From the NCBI GenBank assembly GCA_012656075.1, contig JAAKBF010000300.1, positions 186,001-250,000 on the forward strand: a stretch of 64,000 nt of DNA, written 5' to 3'. Origin of the DNA: Phytophthora hibernalis. Lineage: Eukaryota; Oomycota; Peronosporomycetes; Peronosporales; Peronosporaceae. Each line of letters begins with the position of its first letter. Position 1 is the first letter of the stretch. Of this stretch, positions 10,308 through 19,512 are shown in pieces. The notes under the pieces are model-generated. The model did no database searches. It saw nothing but the letters and a program-made list of their open reading frames with translations, and was not told the DNA's origin. The translations under genes were made by a program, and so were the position numbers.

Positions 10308-11455
10308 ATGAGTCTACCGGATTTGATTCGTCACGTTCGAGGAGAAACAGCATGCGATCCTCGACCGAACAAGGTCTTAAGTGTTCCCGATCACCTTCTC
10401 AGTTGGAAGTCATATCGATATAGAGATCAATTGCGTGATATCGTCACAAACGGGGTGCGGCCGACGTGGAGGAATGACTTTCCAAAGCAAAAGGAGATTC
10501 CCTTAAATCATGTGTCAGCAGTGCGTGCACGAAATGCTGTGGTCAAGTGCCTTCGAAAAGGTCAAGATGACAATCGGTACTTGATCTTGGACATTGATCT
10601 GCTGCCATTTCTCGAAGGAGTCACATGTAGTCCATTCGGAGCAGTACCAAAAGGAGACGCGGACATCACTGTGGACGCACGTGTGATACATGATCTTTCA
10701 TGTCCGAAGGGATCATCGGTGAACGACCAAGTGCAAGACGACCCAACCATTGAAGTGACTTACGATGGGGCTGCTGTATTAGCCCGACGAATTTTGCAAG
10801 TGGAGAAAGAGTTTCCTGGGCGAGTACGGATGGCCACGGGAGACGTGAACGGAGCATTTCGCAATATTCCTATCGCAGCTGACGCGGCGGGACGTTTTGC
10901 CGGAACTTTTCCCGAGCTCGGCATCTTGGTGATTGACTTGTCCTGACCGTTTGGGTGGACCGATTCGCCTCGACAATACTGATTTGCAGGTGATTCAATA
11001 GTTCATTTACATGCGTGCTCATCCCCAACGTGGCCCGAACAGAATGTTTTGACGGCAGGAAATTTTGATGGAAAGGCCTGGTGCGATGACCATATCTGCA
11101 TCGAACCAGATATTGGGTCCAGGCTGGGTGAAGCAAGTATTTCCTTGCGGTCAGCAATTACCACGATCCTAGGGCCCAAGGCTTGCAACGAGGAAAAGTT
11201 ATGGCAGTGGTTTGTCGCAGGAAATGCTCTGGGATTGCACTGGGATCTCTCCGTTTTAACACTGTCAATACCTGTCGAAAAATTGCCAAAGCTCTCGGAC
11301 GAATTTAAGGTATGCTTAATTCAGAGACGGCTACCAAACGACAGCTAAATCAGCTTCTTGGTAGTCTACGACACGTGACGACTTGTATTCGAACCGCAGC
11401 TCCATTCTTTCAGCGAATAGCAGCATTAGCCAGAAGCACGAGACGCTTCCAGCCA
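10308..11455 (+). pseudogene. Reverse transcriptase of the Ngaro element
   Basis: The RT motifs run in order: FGAVPKG and RVIHDLS (fingers), ATGDVNGAFRNIPI (motif A, catalytic Asp with AF), PFGWTDSP (motif B), WCDDH (motif C, the catalytic Asp pair), then LTLSIPVEKL and KRQLNQLLGSLRHVTTCIR (thumb/connection). This pattern is that of DIRS/Ngaro polymerases. The frame is interrupted by a shift near 10944, by a TGA at 10980-10982 where Trp is expected after SPRQY, and by a shift near 11308. The region ends where the antisense kinase fragment begins. Not functional as it stands. Confidence 0.85.
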
Positions 11456-11462
11456 TCAGTTG

Positions 11463-11836
11463 CTACAGGTTGTACGGGTCCGTGTACGAGAAACCCCGGA
11501 AAACGTGGCTTTTGCCAATGGGGGCATCAGAGACCACCGAGTCCACCACCTCTTGCCGCTTGAAAATTCGGGCACATTGTTGACTTCACCATCCGACTTG
11601 ACCACAGGCTTGAAGGGCACGGGAACGTCACGCTTATACAGCTTTTCCCAGTCTACTTCGCTGAAGAAAGGGTGGTCCATGATTTCCTGAGCTCCACACG
11701 GACAAGATCCGAGCCGCTTGGCAGGGTTCCTGCAGATCAGGCCCCGCAGCAGCGAACGGGCATCGTCGGAAAACTCGGACGGGAACCGAAGCGGGAGCTT
11801 GAGAGAGGATTTACGCTGGTTTGCTGCAATTATCCG
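11463..11836 (-). pseudogene. C-terminal fragment of an AGC-family protein kinase, captured inside the retrotransposon
   Basis: Read on the minus strand the frame gives the end of a kinase domain (LPLRFPSEFSDDARSLLRGL, then NPAKRLG and DHPFF). It is followed by the AGC-specific tail (SEVDWEKLYKRDVPVPFKPVV), VVDSVVSDAPIGKS and the hydrophobic motif FRGFSYTDP before a stop at 11463-11465. Only the last ~125 codons are present; the ATP site and catalytic loop are missing. A one-base deletion after NVPEF shifts the tail into another frame. It lies antisense, exactly between the RT connection region and RNase H, in a position where other Ngaro elements have no cellular gene. An origin by capture of host sequence is inferred. 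Family call is strong because four tail landmarks occur in the right order. Confidence 0.82.
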
Positions 11837-11906
11837 AGTAGGGCGGCTCAATTCAGTGGCGTTATCTCGGTTCGTGGATTTATGAACCCCTGATCATCAT
11901 ATTTTC

Positions 11907-12434
11907 ATGGATGCAAGTGACCGTGGCCTCTGGCCGCTTTGGCCTACGAGAAAAGAATATTTACAGGTGGAGTTCGATGAGGAAGAGCGTCGGCAAATTG
12001 TAGAATTTAATGCTGCTGACACGGATGAATTCAGTATTAATATCCGTGAGCTGATGAGCGCTGCTTTCGCGTCGGTTGTTTGGGCCCAACACTGGTCTCC
12101 GACAACTACTGACGAGCAAATACATATCCGATTCTGGATTGATAATTCTTCTGCAGTCTGTTGGGCTAATCGTCGCTCAAGCCGGAATCCATTTGCTCAA
12201 ATGCTGCTGAGGTTGGTCGCTCTCCTCAAAGTACGGCATAATTTTTATTCGTCTGCTCATCACATTGCGGGTAGTGAGAATATCATGGCGGATGCAGGAA
12301 GCAGGGTGTGGCAATCCGTGGAGCTCTCCGAAACGTTTGCTGACATGTCGTGTTCTTGGACGCAGGTCAAGGTCCCGTTGAGCTCAAGGAAACTCTGGAA
12401 GCTTTGGGAGCAATGCTCCGAGCTGGAGCTCTAG
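11907..12434 (+). pseudogene. RNase H domain of the Ngaro element
   Basis: FMDASDRGLWPLWP carries the first catalytic Asp. INIRELMSAAFASVVWAQ holds the conserved Glu, IRFWIDNSSAVCWANR a further Asp, and NIMADAGSR the last one. Spacing and order match the RNase H domain fused behind DIRS/Ngaro reverse transcriptases. The N-terminal few residues are cut off by the kinase fragment upstream. It overlaps the start of the recombinase frame at 12350, as is usual for these elements. Confidence 0.8.
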
Positions 12435-13412
12435 CTGACACCTCTCGGATACAGTACCGCCGTTCCTGGGACCAGTGGAAACGGTGGTGCTCCATCATGA
12501 ATTTCAATGCGTGGCTAGGTCGGGACACACTCGACGCTAACGCAGCACAGCTGGGGGCGTTTGCAGTTTTTCTATGGCGGTACGGCATGAATAATGTCGG
12601 CAAGGGGAACACTTATTCGACAATTTGCAGTAAATTGTGTGCTGTGAGGTGGTTTCACAAGAACACAGCAGGTTACGACCCCGGCGTCAATACTGGTCAT
12701 GCGATTCTACTTTGTGGAATTAGGAGGCTCACAGACCCTGTCGTCAAGCAGCAGCCGATTTCTCCCGCTCTTCTCCGTATCGTCTATCGTCACTGGATTT
12801 ACGGTGTGCACGGGTTCGATTCTTGTGGGGTGGACTTCTGCTCGCTTTCTTTTCTTACTACGACGATCTGAATATCTCTTCATCGGCAAGAAACATCACA
12901 ACTACGTGCTCCGGTTAGGTGATATTATCTTTCAAGATAATGCGGGAGGCCATACTCAATCACACCAAGCGGATGTCGTTGGAATCCGTCTCCAAGGAGC
13001 GAAAAACAATCCGTTTGGTCGCGAGGAGGGGCGTTTTCATCACCGGTCGGGTGATGCCATTCTGTGTCCCGTTAGAGCTGCCCGGTGGATCCAGCGAGGA
13101 GCCCGATCCTTTGGTACGGATGCTGACCAACCGGCACTATCAACAGGAGCGGGGAATGGAATTACGGCGAGCGAAATGGCAGAAACGCTGAAGCGAGCTG
13201 CAGAATCGGCAGGCCTCGATGCAAGACTGTTTTCGACGCACTCAGTGAGAGTTGGCGGTGCTACGATTCTGATGAGCTCGGGAGCTGATCGCCTAGTCAT
13301 CAAGTTGATGGGTCGTTGGTTGTCAAGTGCCTATGAAGAGTACCCAGTGCTGACCTCTGACGGATCAAAGGGTTTAGCCAAGCTGATTTGTGGTCCGATG
13401 ACACGGGACTGA
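12350..13412 (+). pseudogene. Tyrosine recombinase of the Ngaro element
   Basis: The N-terminal core-binding part (SRIQYRRSWDQWKRWC) runs from 12350 to about 12815. A frameshift then moves the reading to the 12699-13412 frame. The catalytic signature follows: LLRRSEYL (first Arg), THSVRVGGAT (His-x-x-Arg) and LMGRWLSSAYEEY (Trp and nucleophilic Tyr region). The enzyme would join the circular cDNA to the genome. Apart from the single shift all catalytic residues are kept. Confidence 0.85.
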
Positions 13413-13473
13413 AACCTTCCCCAATGGCGGCCCTAACTGATCGAGGTGCGTGGCGGTGGGGACTAGTGGGGCT

Positions 13474-13541
13474 CACCACTCCACACCCGAGATGCTCAAA
13501 ATGAAGTTCATTTAGCCCCACGTGATCGCGAGCCTTGAAAA
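13474..13541 (+). repeat. Split direct repeat B1
   Basis: Starts CACCACTCCACACCCGAGAT and ends CTTGAAAA. It recurs at 13708-13775 with one substitution. Confidence 0.88.
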
Positions 13542-13705
13542 TGTTCGGCTTCCACGGACAAGATGTCGAAGACGTTGCAGTCGAAAGAGGAAGGCTTCTT
13601 TTTAGGATCACGAGAAGGTTACTAGAAAATTCAGGCTAAGTTTAGTTGTAGGAGGAAGGCTGGGAGCTCCAGTCGACCTTACTTTCTCTTTTACTCCGCT
13701 CTCGA
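13542..13705 (+). repeat. Split direct repeat A2
   Basis: Second copy of the left-end repeat at 7700-7862, placed between B1 and B2 as Ngaro structure requires. Confidence 0.9.
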
Positions 13706-13707
13706 CC

Positions 13708-13775
13708 CACCACTCCACACCCGAGATGCTCAAAATGAAGTTCATTTAGCCCCACGTGATCGCGATCCTTGAAAA
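13708..13775 (+). repeat. Split direct repeat B2 (right end of Ngaro element)
   Basis: Second copy of the 68-base B repeat; the retrotransposon ends after CTTGAAAA. Confidence 0.88.
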
Positions 13776-14026
13776 AGAAAGAAGACAAGACCAAGTGCTG
13801 TAGGTAGTATCGTTGCCGGCCCTGAACCTCGTACCAGGGGTTGTGCTTGCCTTTTCAATATCGTACTTAATAAGTACTGCTTCCGCAATCGTGTACATGT
13901 TTTTGGGTGGTACATTGTACTACGTACATGGGTGACCGTTATAAGCCAAGGAAGTCGGTACATTCACCATCACGCGCGGCATCGATGTTCACTGACAACT
14001 GGTTCTCGATAGGTTAAAGGTGTGTA

Positions 14027-14360
14027 CCGTATTCCCCCTGTTACAGGCGTCACCAATCTGCAGGCGGGGGTCGGGCTCGTACTTAACTCAACGTTTTTGG
14101 TCATATCTCTGCTACGCTAGTTTAATAGCTCACTAATACTAATAAAGTACCTACCAACGACATATACCTGGTCACAATACATGTAGGACCTTGCTCACGA
14201 ATTTTTGTAGCGGAAGCGCGAACGGCGATCGATTTACTTGCCGTATGACCAGGGAGATATGACGATCATATCGAATATACCGGTATTATACCTATTGTTT
14301 CATTAGCTAAAAGTGAGTGACGCTTGTAACTAAGCGACTCTTGTAACAGGGGCAATACGG
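14027..14360. mobile_element. TA-flanked MITE, 334 bp
   Basis: Left end CCGTATTCCCCCTGTTACA and the complement of the right end agree at 18 of 19 bases. Weaker similarity continues inward (GCGTCAC against GAGTCGC). TA lies directly outside both ends (14025-14026, 14361-14362). There is no coding capacity. The TA duplication points to a Tc1/mariner-mobilised element. Confidence 0.6.
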
Positions 14361-14588
14361 TACATGTACATCCGAAACCTTGTGTCAAAAGCGGTTATTA
14401 ATAACGAGCGTCATTAGGTGTGTATAGGGCTGCCAGTATCGACAGTATGTGTTGGGGAGATAACGTGCGTCACAACGGGTATGAATCCGAGTTCAAGGAT
14501 TGATGCCACAATGTGTGTACATTGAGATGAATGGCTATGGACTAATTCCAGCGGGTTCTGACCCATACCCGCCTAAACCCGGAGTTGG

Positions 14589-14966
14589 GTGGGTTTCGTT
14601 ATGTCGCCTCAAGTCCGATACACGCAATTTCAGGCTTCAGTACCGGATCGACCGGATGCAGCCATATCCGCAGTAAAACTGACGCAGCAGCTCCACTCGC
14701 GGGACGGAATCTCTCTGGTGAAGAAACGCAGGACGCTTTACCGTGCAAGAGAAGCTGTGAATGACATTGGCGAGGAGGCTCTTGCGCAATCGTACGGGAA
14801 AATACCAAGCTACCTGTCGCGTTTTGCTGAACTGAACCCAGGAAGTGTTGCATTCGATCAACAAGACTCACAGAGTCGTTTCAAGCGAGCCATTGTGATC
14901 GTGAAAGTATTTGCTGACGCTGTTGCTGCCCGTCAAACGGTCATTGGAATGGATTGCAGTCATTTA
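14589..14966 (+). pseudogene. MULE (Mutator-like) transposase N-terminal fragment
   Basis: The frame reads YGKIPSYLSRFAELNPGSVA, then RFKRAIV and IGMDCSHLV. This is the pattern ahead of and including the first catalytic Asp of MULE transposases (NPGS...RF...IG-D-HL). Beyond HLV the similarity stops, and the DNA runs into the 3' end of the antisense SET-domain gene about 90 bases on. The second Asp and the Glu are absent, so this is a truncated remnant. Family call rests on the spacing of the motifs seen by eye. Confidence 0.6.
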
Positions 14967-15054
14967 GTAGATGAGCTGTGTGGAACACCGCGAATACCAC
15001 GGTGTTCTACGCGTTATTCAACCTTATCATCAACTTGCTTCTTTCGGCAGGATC

Positions 15055-16876
15055 TCATTTTCTTCGTAAGAAACCGCGACAGTCGTCTGACCCACACATG
15101 CACCGGAACCATATCTCGTCTCCGTACTCGACTGTCACCTCACTTCCGGCTGCAATGGCTTTTACAGCGACCACTACCACTGTGACAAAGCGGTGATTCT
15201 GAACTTCATAGAATTTACAACTTGCCTAGCAGGAATGATTCATGAACCGCGTGATATTTTCTTTCTTGCCAGCTTCGATCCACAAACTCTGCTTCCGCGA
15301 GAACCGCATTTCAAGGCCGATAGTGTAGTCGCTAATTCGGTTTTTGTCCTTGCGGTAGTCGTGCGTAGTCAGCACACCTGCATACTCGGCAACTATCGCA
15401 GCCTCCGTAATGTATACACTGAATATCCGATATCTCCCTTCGATAAATGCAATCCGTCAAGACTTCTCAGACGATTGCCGCAATATTGTCCATTACGACA
15501 GTTGTTGCAAGCGCAGAAATACTCGCTAGAGCATTTGGGCAACTATCCGTGCTGCAATTGAACTCGGAACCACACCAGTCCATCTCACCCAAATCCGGGA
15601 CAACAATTTTGCTTGGATTCTCAGTGTGAGAGATCTCTTCAACTCCTTCAGGCCACAGGACAGCATCATCTTCTGTGTGCCGATAGCTGTTGTCATGTTC
15701 ATCATATCTCGCTTGACCAATACTCAGAGAACTCAAAGTATCCATTTCATCGTCTCTCACACCACCGATACAGCCCTTGAACTCATCTGACACCAATGCG
15801 TCGTTCATCTCGCTTCCTAGCGCGTTAACGTCGACTTCTTCAAAGCGTACGCATTCTTTGGGGTCCGTGCCACTATTTTCATCGCTGGAATCATCCAAGT
15901 AAATTATGTCAGGTCTTCTAGGCACGCACTCGCCGCCAATGTCCGAGGAATTTGTCTTTGGGCTCGATCGCTATGTTCTTCTCGCTAGGCAAAGCTTCAC
16001 TACTGATGTCATCATCGCTAGAGTCGAGCAAACAGATAATGTCGTGTGCACAAGCTGGGGAAGCCCATTGATTTTCACCAGTCATGGCAAGAGTTTCTGT
16101 CTCAGTTACTGTACTGTATACTGTAGTACTACTGCTCGTACTGGGTCCGAAGCGGTACTTGACTTCATCTTCTCCTTCGTCACTATTCTCATACTACACT
16201 ATGACATCGATTTGAGCGGAAGGGGCTCCATCATCATGACTCCGATCATCGTGAACGGGTTTCGTCGTACGTTCGGTTGCAACTTTCTCCCCGTTCTCAG
16301 CAGTTAAATCCACCAGGATGTCCATGAAATGATGCGCCTCAGCTTCCTGACGAGACCCCATGACTGTTTTACCGACTCGCGCGATTAAAGGCCCTGAGTA
16401 ACTCGCCCTGGAGGAGGGTGTATACGTGCTCAGCGGCACCACTTTCATCACACCGCAACGATAAGCTCTCGCCGAGACATATATCGCTTCTTCCGGGACT
16501 TGGCCTTGAAGTACCCGACTTTAGAAGGGCGGGCGACGTGCGACCTGCGCTCGGCTTCAGTGTACGACTGGACTCCGCTCTTCGCCGGCACCAACGTCAT
16601 TGCTAGTCGTCCCTCAGTCGCAGTATTGCGACGTACAGTGCGATTTTGATCCGGGGCTATTCGTCTGGGCCGGGTCTCCCTCGGTGAACACCGGGTTTTG
16701 GCCCGAATGCACTGGCTGCCACTGAAACCAGTGCCAGTACGTGTGTTCGGTTGAAATGTGAGAGCGACCAACGCTCCACAGCGTTCCGCCACCGCTTTTG
16801 ACACTAGGTTTCGGATGTACACACGTTCTGACGTTTTCCCGTTCTCGATATCCCGATGAACAGAGATTGTCGACAT
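15055..16876 (-). pseudogene. Broken SET-domain protein with SUMO-interaction-like acidic motifs
   Basis: The C-terminal 130 residues form a SET lysine-methyltransferase domain: VAEYAGVLTTHDY, then NRISDYTIGLEMRF, LWIEAGKKENITRFMNHSC, then VTVVVVAVKAIAAGSEVTVEYGD, then a post-SET CMCGSDDC (CxCx4C) before the stop at 15055-15057. Upstream is a low-complexity acidic region with hydrophobic-plus-acidic motifs, DIICLLDSSDDD and RRPDIIYLDDSSDEN, and a possible third (IDVIV then YENSDEGEDE). These have the form of SUMO-interaction motifs. The 16448-16876 part is basic and unrecognised. Lesions: a frameshift near 16448, a TAG near 16195, a frameshift near 15955, a TGA and frameshift near 15465, and a TAG right after NHSC. 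It lies antisense to the MULE fragment, so it may be transposon-borne, but that is inference. Confidence 0.72.
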
Positions 16877-16968
16877 GTAGTCGAGTCATCTCATTTCTTG
16901 CAAACAAAATCAGGCTACATGTACTTCGAAGTAAATGGCACCTAGTGCATGTACATGTATCAATATTA

Positions 16969-17648
16969 CAGACAACAACGGAAAAATACACCAGAATCCT
17001 CCAGAGTAAGCTGGAGTCTACCAAAAATACGCCAACCTAAAAGAAAATAGCTTATTGGTCAAAACTTTTGACCAATAAGCTCAAAAGTAGCGCCTGAGTC
17101 CTAGAAAAGGTCGATATTGAAAAAACGGCCAATCAATAGGGATTAGGTACAGAAATCTGCGTCGATAATAGATAGTGAGGAAGGTATATTTTGTTTAAGT
17201 CAAAATAAGCAAACGATATTTTATTTGTATCCTGCACCAAATTATTTTCCATACGTTTTCAGGGCTATATGTTTTTGGCAATTCCTTTTCGACAAAGATT
17301 ACTGTACGGCGTCAAGCTGCTGAGGGATTGCCTTCCTAAACCTACTGCTTACAGTATTCTCAGAAATTCAAATGGTCGTTTTCCAGCGATACCCCAAACA
17401 ACTAGAGAAAGGTAAGTTGGGTCTTGACCAGCTTTCTCATTTGTAAATGCTCGCAGGGCGGCAACGTCCTTGTATCCTGTAATTTGCAGAAGTTTGTTTT
17501 GTTGGTTAGTTTTGTTGGTTACAAGAACGAGTTTAGGACAACATGATTGGCCATAATCCAACTGATTTTTGTATCGGACCAGAGGTCTGGATTTGTCGCA
17601 TGGCGTATTTTTAGGTATTAATAGAGCGTATTTTTCCGTTGTTGTCTG
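16969..17648. mobile_element. TA-flanked MITE, 680 bp, with perfect 21-bp ends
   Basis: The terminal inverted repeats are 21 bases, perfect, and begin CAGACAACAACGG. TA is present on both outer sides (16967-16968 and 17649-17650). A second shared block, AAAAATACGCCA, lies a little inside both ends in opposite orientation. There is no transposase. The structure fits a Tc1/mariner-type non-autonomous element. A perfect 33-bp palindrome sits inside. Confidence 0.8.
17049..17081. repeat. Perfect 33-bp palindrome
   Basis: Sixteen-base arms (AGCTTATTGGTCAAAA and its complement) flank a single C at 17065, within the 680-bp MITE. Confidence 0.85.
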
Positions 17649-17650
17649 TA

Positions 17651-18278
17651 GATCTGTCGTAGTTAGCTAACTTTAGTAACTTTGTTAACCTCTGAGAGGT
17701 TAAGCTTAGCTTAACGTCTGTTTGTGTGACACACATAGATTAGAGCCTTACAAAAACCAGGTATAAACAAATCTACACCCGGGCAGGGAGAAAGGTGGGA
17801 CCAATAAATTCTTCCAGGTTAAAAGATTTGCAAACAGATTTATATCACGGTAGAGCGAAGCTTTGTTACAAATGTACTAATTTTGCAAGGTAAATAACTG
17901 ATTACGGTTCTCCCTATGCCGCGAACTCTGGAAAGGATCAAAATAGAGAAGCAATTCGATGGTGATAGTATCAGGGCCTAAAACGCCCTGGTTATCGAGA
18001 AAAAGAAAAGAAAATCTGTTTTGATAGAAGATACACGTCTCAGTGCTGTGCTCATCGCACGGCAAATTAATAAATGAGCGCGCAAATCACAAATCGGGGT
18101 CCACTATTAGAGTGGAAACCGCACAATCACAACAATACCGGTGCTACCCCAGTACCACGGTACGGTACAGGTAAATCCACGTGTCTACAAGTGGGTTTTT
18201 ATCCTTTTATCCAACACTGAGGTTTTACAATTGAGTGGACGCGCAGACTGCTCGCCACTTCTCAATTTGGTAGTCCAC
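17651..18278. other. Intergenic stretch, no gene seen
   Basis: AT-rich flank between the MITE and the tRNA-like sequence. No open frame with a recognisable domain. Confidence 0.45.
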
Positions 18279-18348
18279 ACCCACGAAGCTCTGATGGTTG
18301 AACCCAGCCTATAGGCTGGAGGAGCTGGTTCGAATCCAGCCGTGGGTA
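18279..18348 (+). pseudogene. tRNA-like sequence (degenerate tRNA or SINE head)
   Basis: ACCCACG at 18279-18285 pairs with CGTGGGT at 18341-18347 as an acceptor stem. GCTGG-TTCGAAT-CCAGC forms a perfect T arm with the Pol III B box GGTTCGAATCC. AAGCTCTGATGGTT resembles an A box. The middle arm (CCAGCC-TATA-GGCTGG) has the wrong loop size for an anticodon arm and the D stem has a mismatch. So this is not a working tRNA; a tRNA-derived SINE or decayed tRNA is more likely. No tail or target duplication was identified. Confidence 0.5.
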
Positions 18349-18534
18349 TTTTTGCGATGAAATCTTCGTTGTTACGGAGGCACTGGGAGCTTATTGTAGT
18401 GCAGTGTTTACACTTGCCGTTAAGTATGCTGTACGAGTGATCAGATGCTAACGTATGCAATAAAGGTTGAATTCGCCAATGATCTTGTTTTCATTATCAA
18501 CTTAAGCGTCAGCTGAGTTGTTAAAGCTATTGTT

Positions 18535-18726
18535 TTAAACAGCTTCGTCCTCGATATAGGCTTGACGTACCAAAGCGCGACGTTCACGATTGAAGACCGC
18601 AATGAGCTCCTTGGAGACGTGCTCACAAGGGCACGTCTCCACCAAGTAGTACGCCTTCCTGCCGATGACCACACGCTGAAGGAGGTGCCTCACTCCGTAT
18701 ACACCGTTGATCTGATCTTGTCCTCC
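18535..18726 (-). pseudogene. C-terminal fragment of an unknown, probably transposon-borne protein
   Basis: An open minus-strand frame without its own start reads VRHLLQRVVIGRKAYYLVE, then CPCEHVSKELIAVFNRERRA, and ends at 18535-18537. The first part recalls the end-of-integrase or chromodomain-like tails of transposon proteins (I-x-R-x-x-x-GRKxYxLVx), but the match is too short to name. The DNA here also contains a perfect 10-bp hairpin (GGAGACGTGC at 18611 with its complement). Low confidence. Confidence 0.3.
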
Positions 18727-19512
18727 CTCTGTTGAACAGGTGAGCCATTCGCTAATGGCATCAATTTTAACTAGGCCGCGTTTCTTGATGTCGTTCTTGT
18801 TCTTGCATTTGTATCATAAGCTCAAGCAAATAACGCGTAGGGCTTCAGGAACACGCTCATTGAACCGACCATCTGCATCTGAGATTTGCGTAGCATTCGA
18901 ATCGACACCTCCATTATACGAAGCTTGGAGGCTTTGGCGAACGTAATGCAAAGATTCTTGAATTATTTGGACGTTCCGATGGCGTCGATGGAAGGCATGC
19001 TTTACTTGGTGACTTCAGGGCTTGGAGGTGAAAACCAAAGTGACAAACAGGGAGTGGATAGGATTGCAGTTTGCAGTAAAACATATATTGTCGGTAGCTT
19101 GATGATGCACCACGGCGATGCAACTACGATCTCGTACTGCTAGGTCTACTAGACAGCAGAGACGGACGACACAACTAACACGAAGAAGAGCTACCCAACA
19201 AGTTCAGCGATCTACAGATGGTATGTTAAATTACTTTACTGAGCGCACCGAGAAGTAGTACACCATTCACTCAAATGTACTTGTCGGTTGCGTGTTGTTA
19301 CAGTTTTCAATTTGGACGAGACTGAAGGAAATACACACAGCACAGCATTTGGAAGTTTGGACGTGATTGAAGAACATTAACACAGCACAACTCGTGAAAA
19401 TCAAGTCGTTGGTACAGGGTTGACTCAAAGCCGACACACAGTTGCATTTCTCTTGAATCCAAGTAATTTTGCAATCACAACGGTGTCACCTGCGCCCTCG
19501 AATCCACGCACT

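Larger units (their letters stand above)
7700..13775 (+). mobile_element. Ngaro/DIRS-class tyrosine-recombinase retrotransposon, decayed
   Basis: The ends show the split direct repeat layout A1 - body - B1 A2 B2 that defines Ngaro-type elements. A1 (7700-7862) matches A2 (13542-13705) with three differences. B1 (13474-13541) matches B2 (13708-13775) with one. The body encodes, in order, gag-like protein, reverse transcriptase, RNase H and tyrosine recombinase, all on the plus strand. Such elements integrate through a circular intermediate by the recombinase and make no target duplication; none is seen. Lesions include frameshifts near 10944, 11308 and 12820, a stop at 10980-10982, and an antisense host-gene fragment between RT and RNase H. 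About 98% identity of the terminal repeats argues for a recent insertion. Confidence 0.88.
7516..13958. mobile_element. TA-flanked MITE split by a retrotransposon
   Basis: CCGACTTCCTTGGCTTAT-ACGGTC at 7518-7542 recurs inverted at 13934-13958 with one mismatch in 25. Outside each copy is a TA (7514-7515 and 13959-13960). Removing the 7700-13775 retrotransposon leaves halves of about 184 and 183 bp, i.e. a ~370-bp element of Tc1/mariner MITE type. The inverted repeats are visible; the nested history is inferred. Confidence 0.55.

Noticed and set aside
18185..18460. 91-codon minus-strand frame containing AGFEPAP
   Set aside because: This peptide is the reverse translation of a Pol III B box (GGTTCGAATCC), a well-known false gene.
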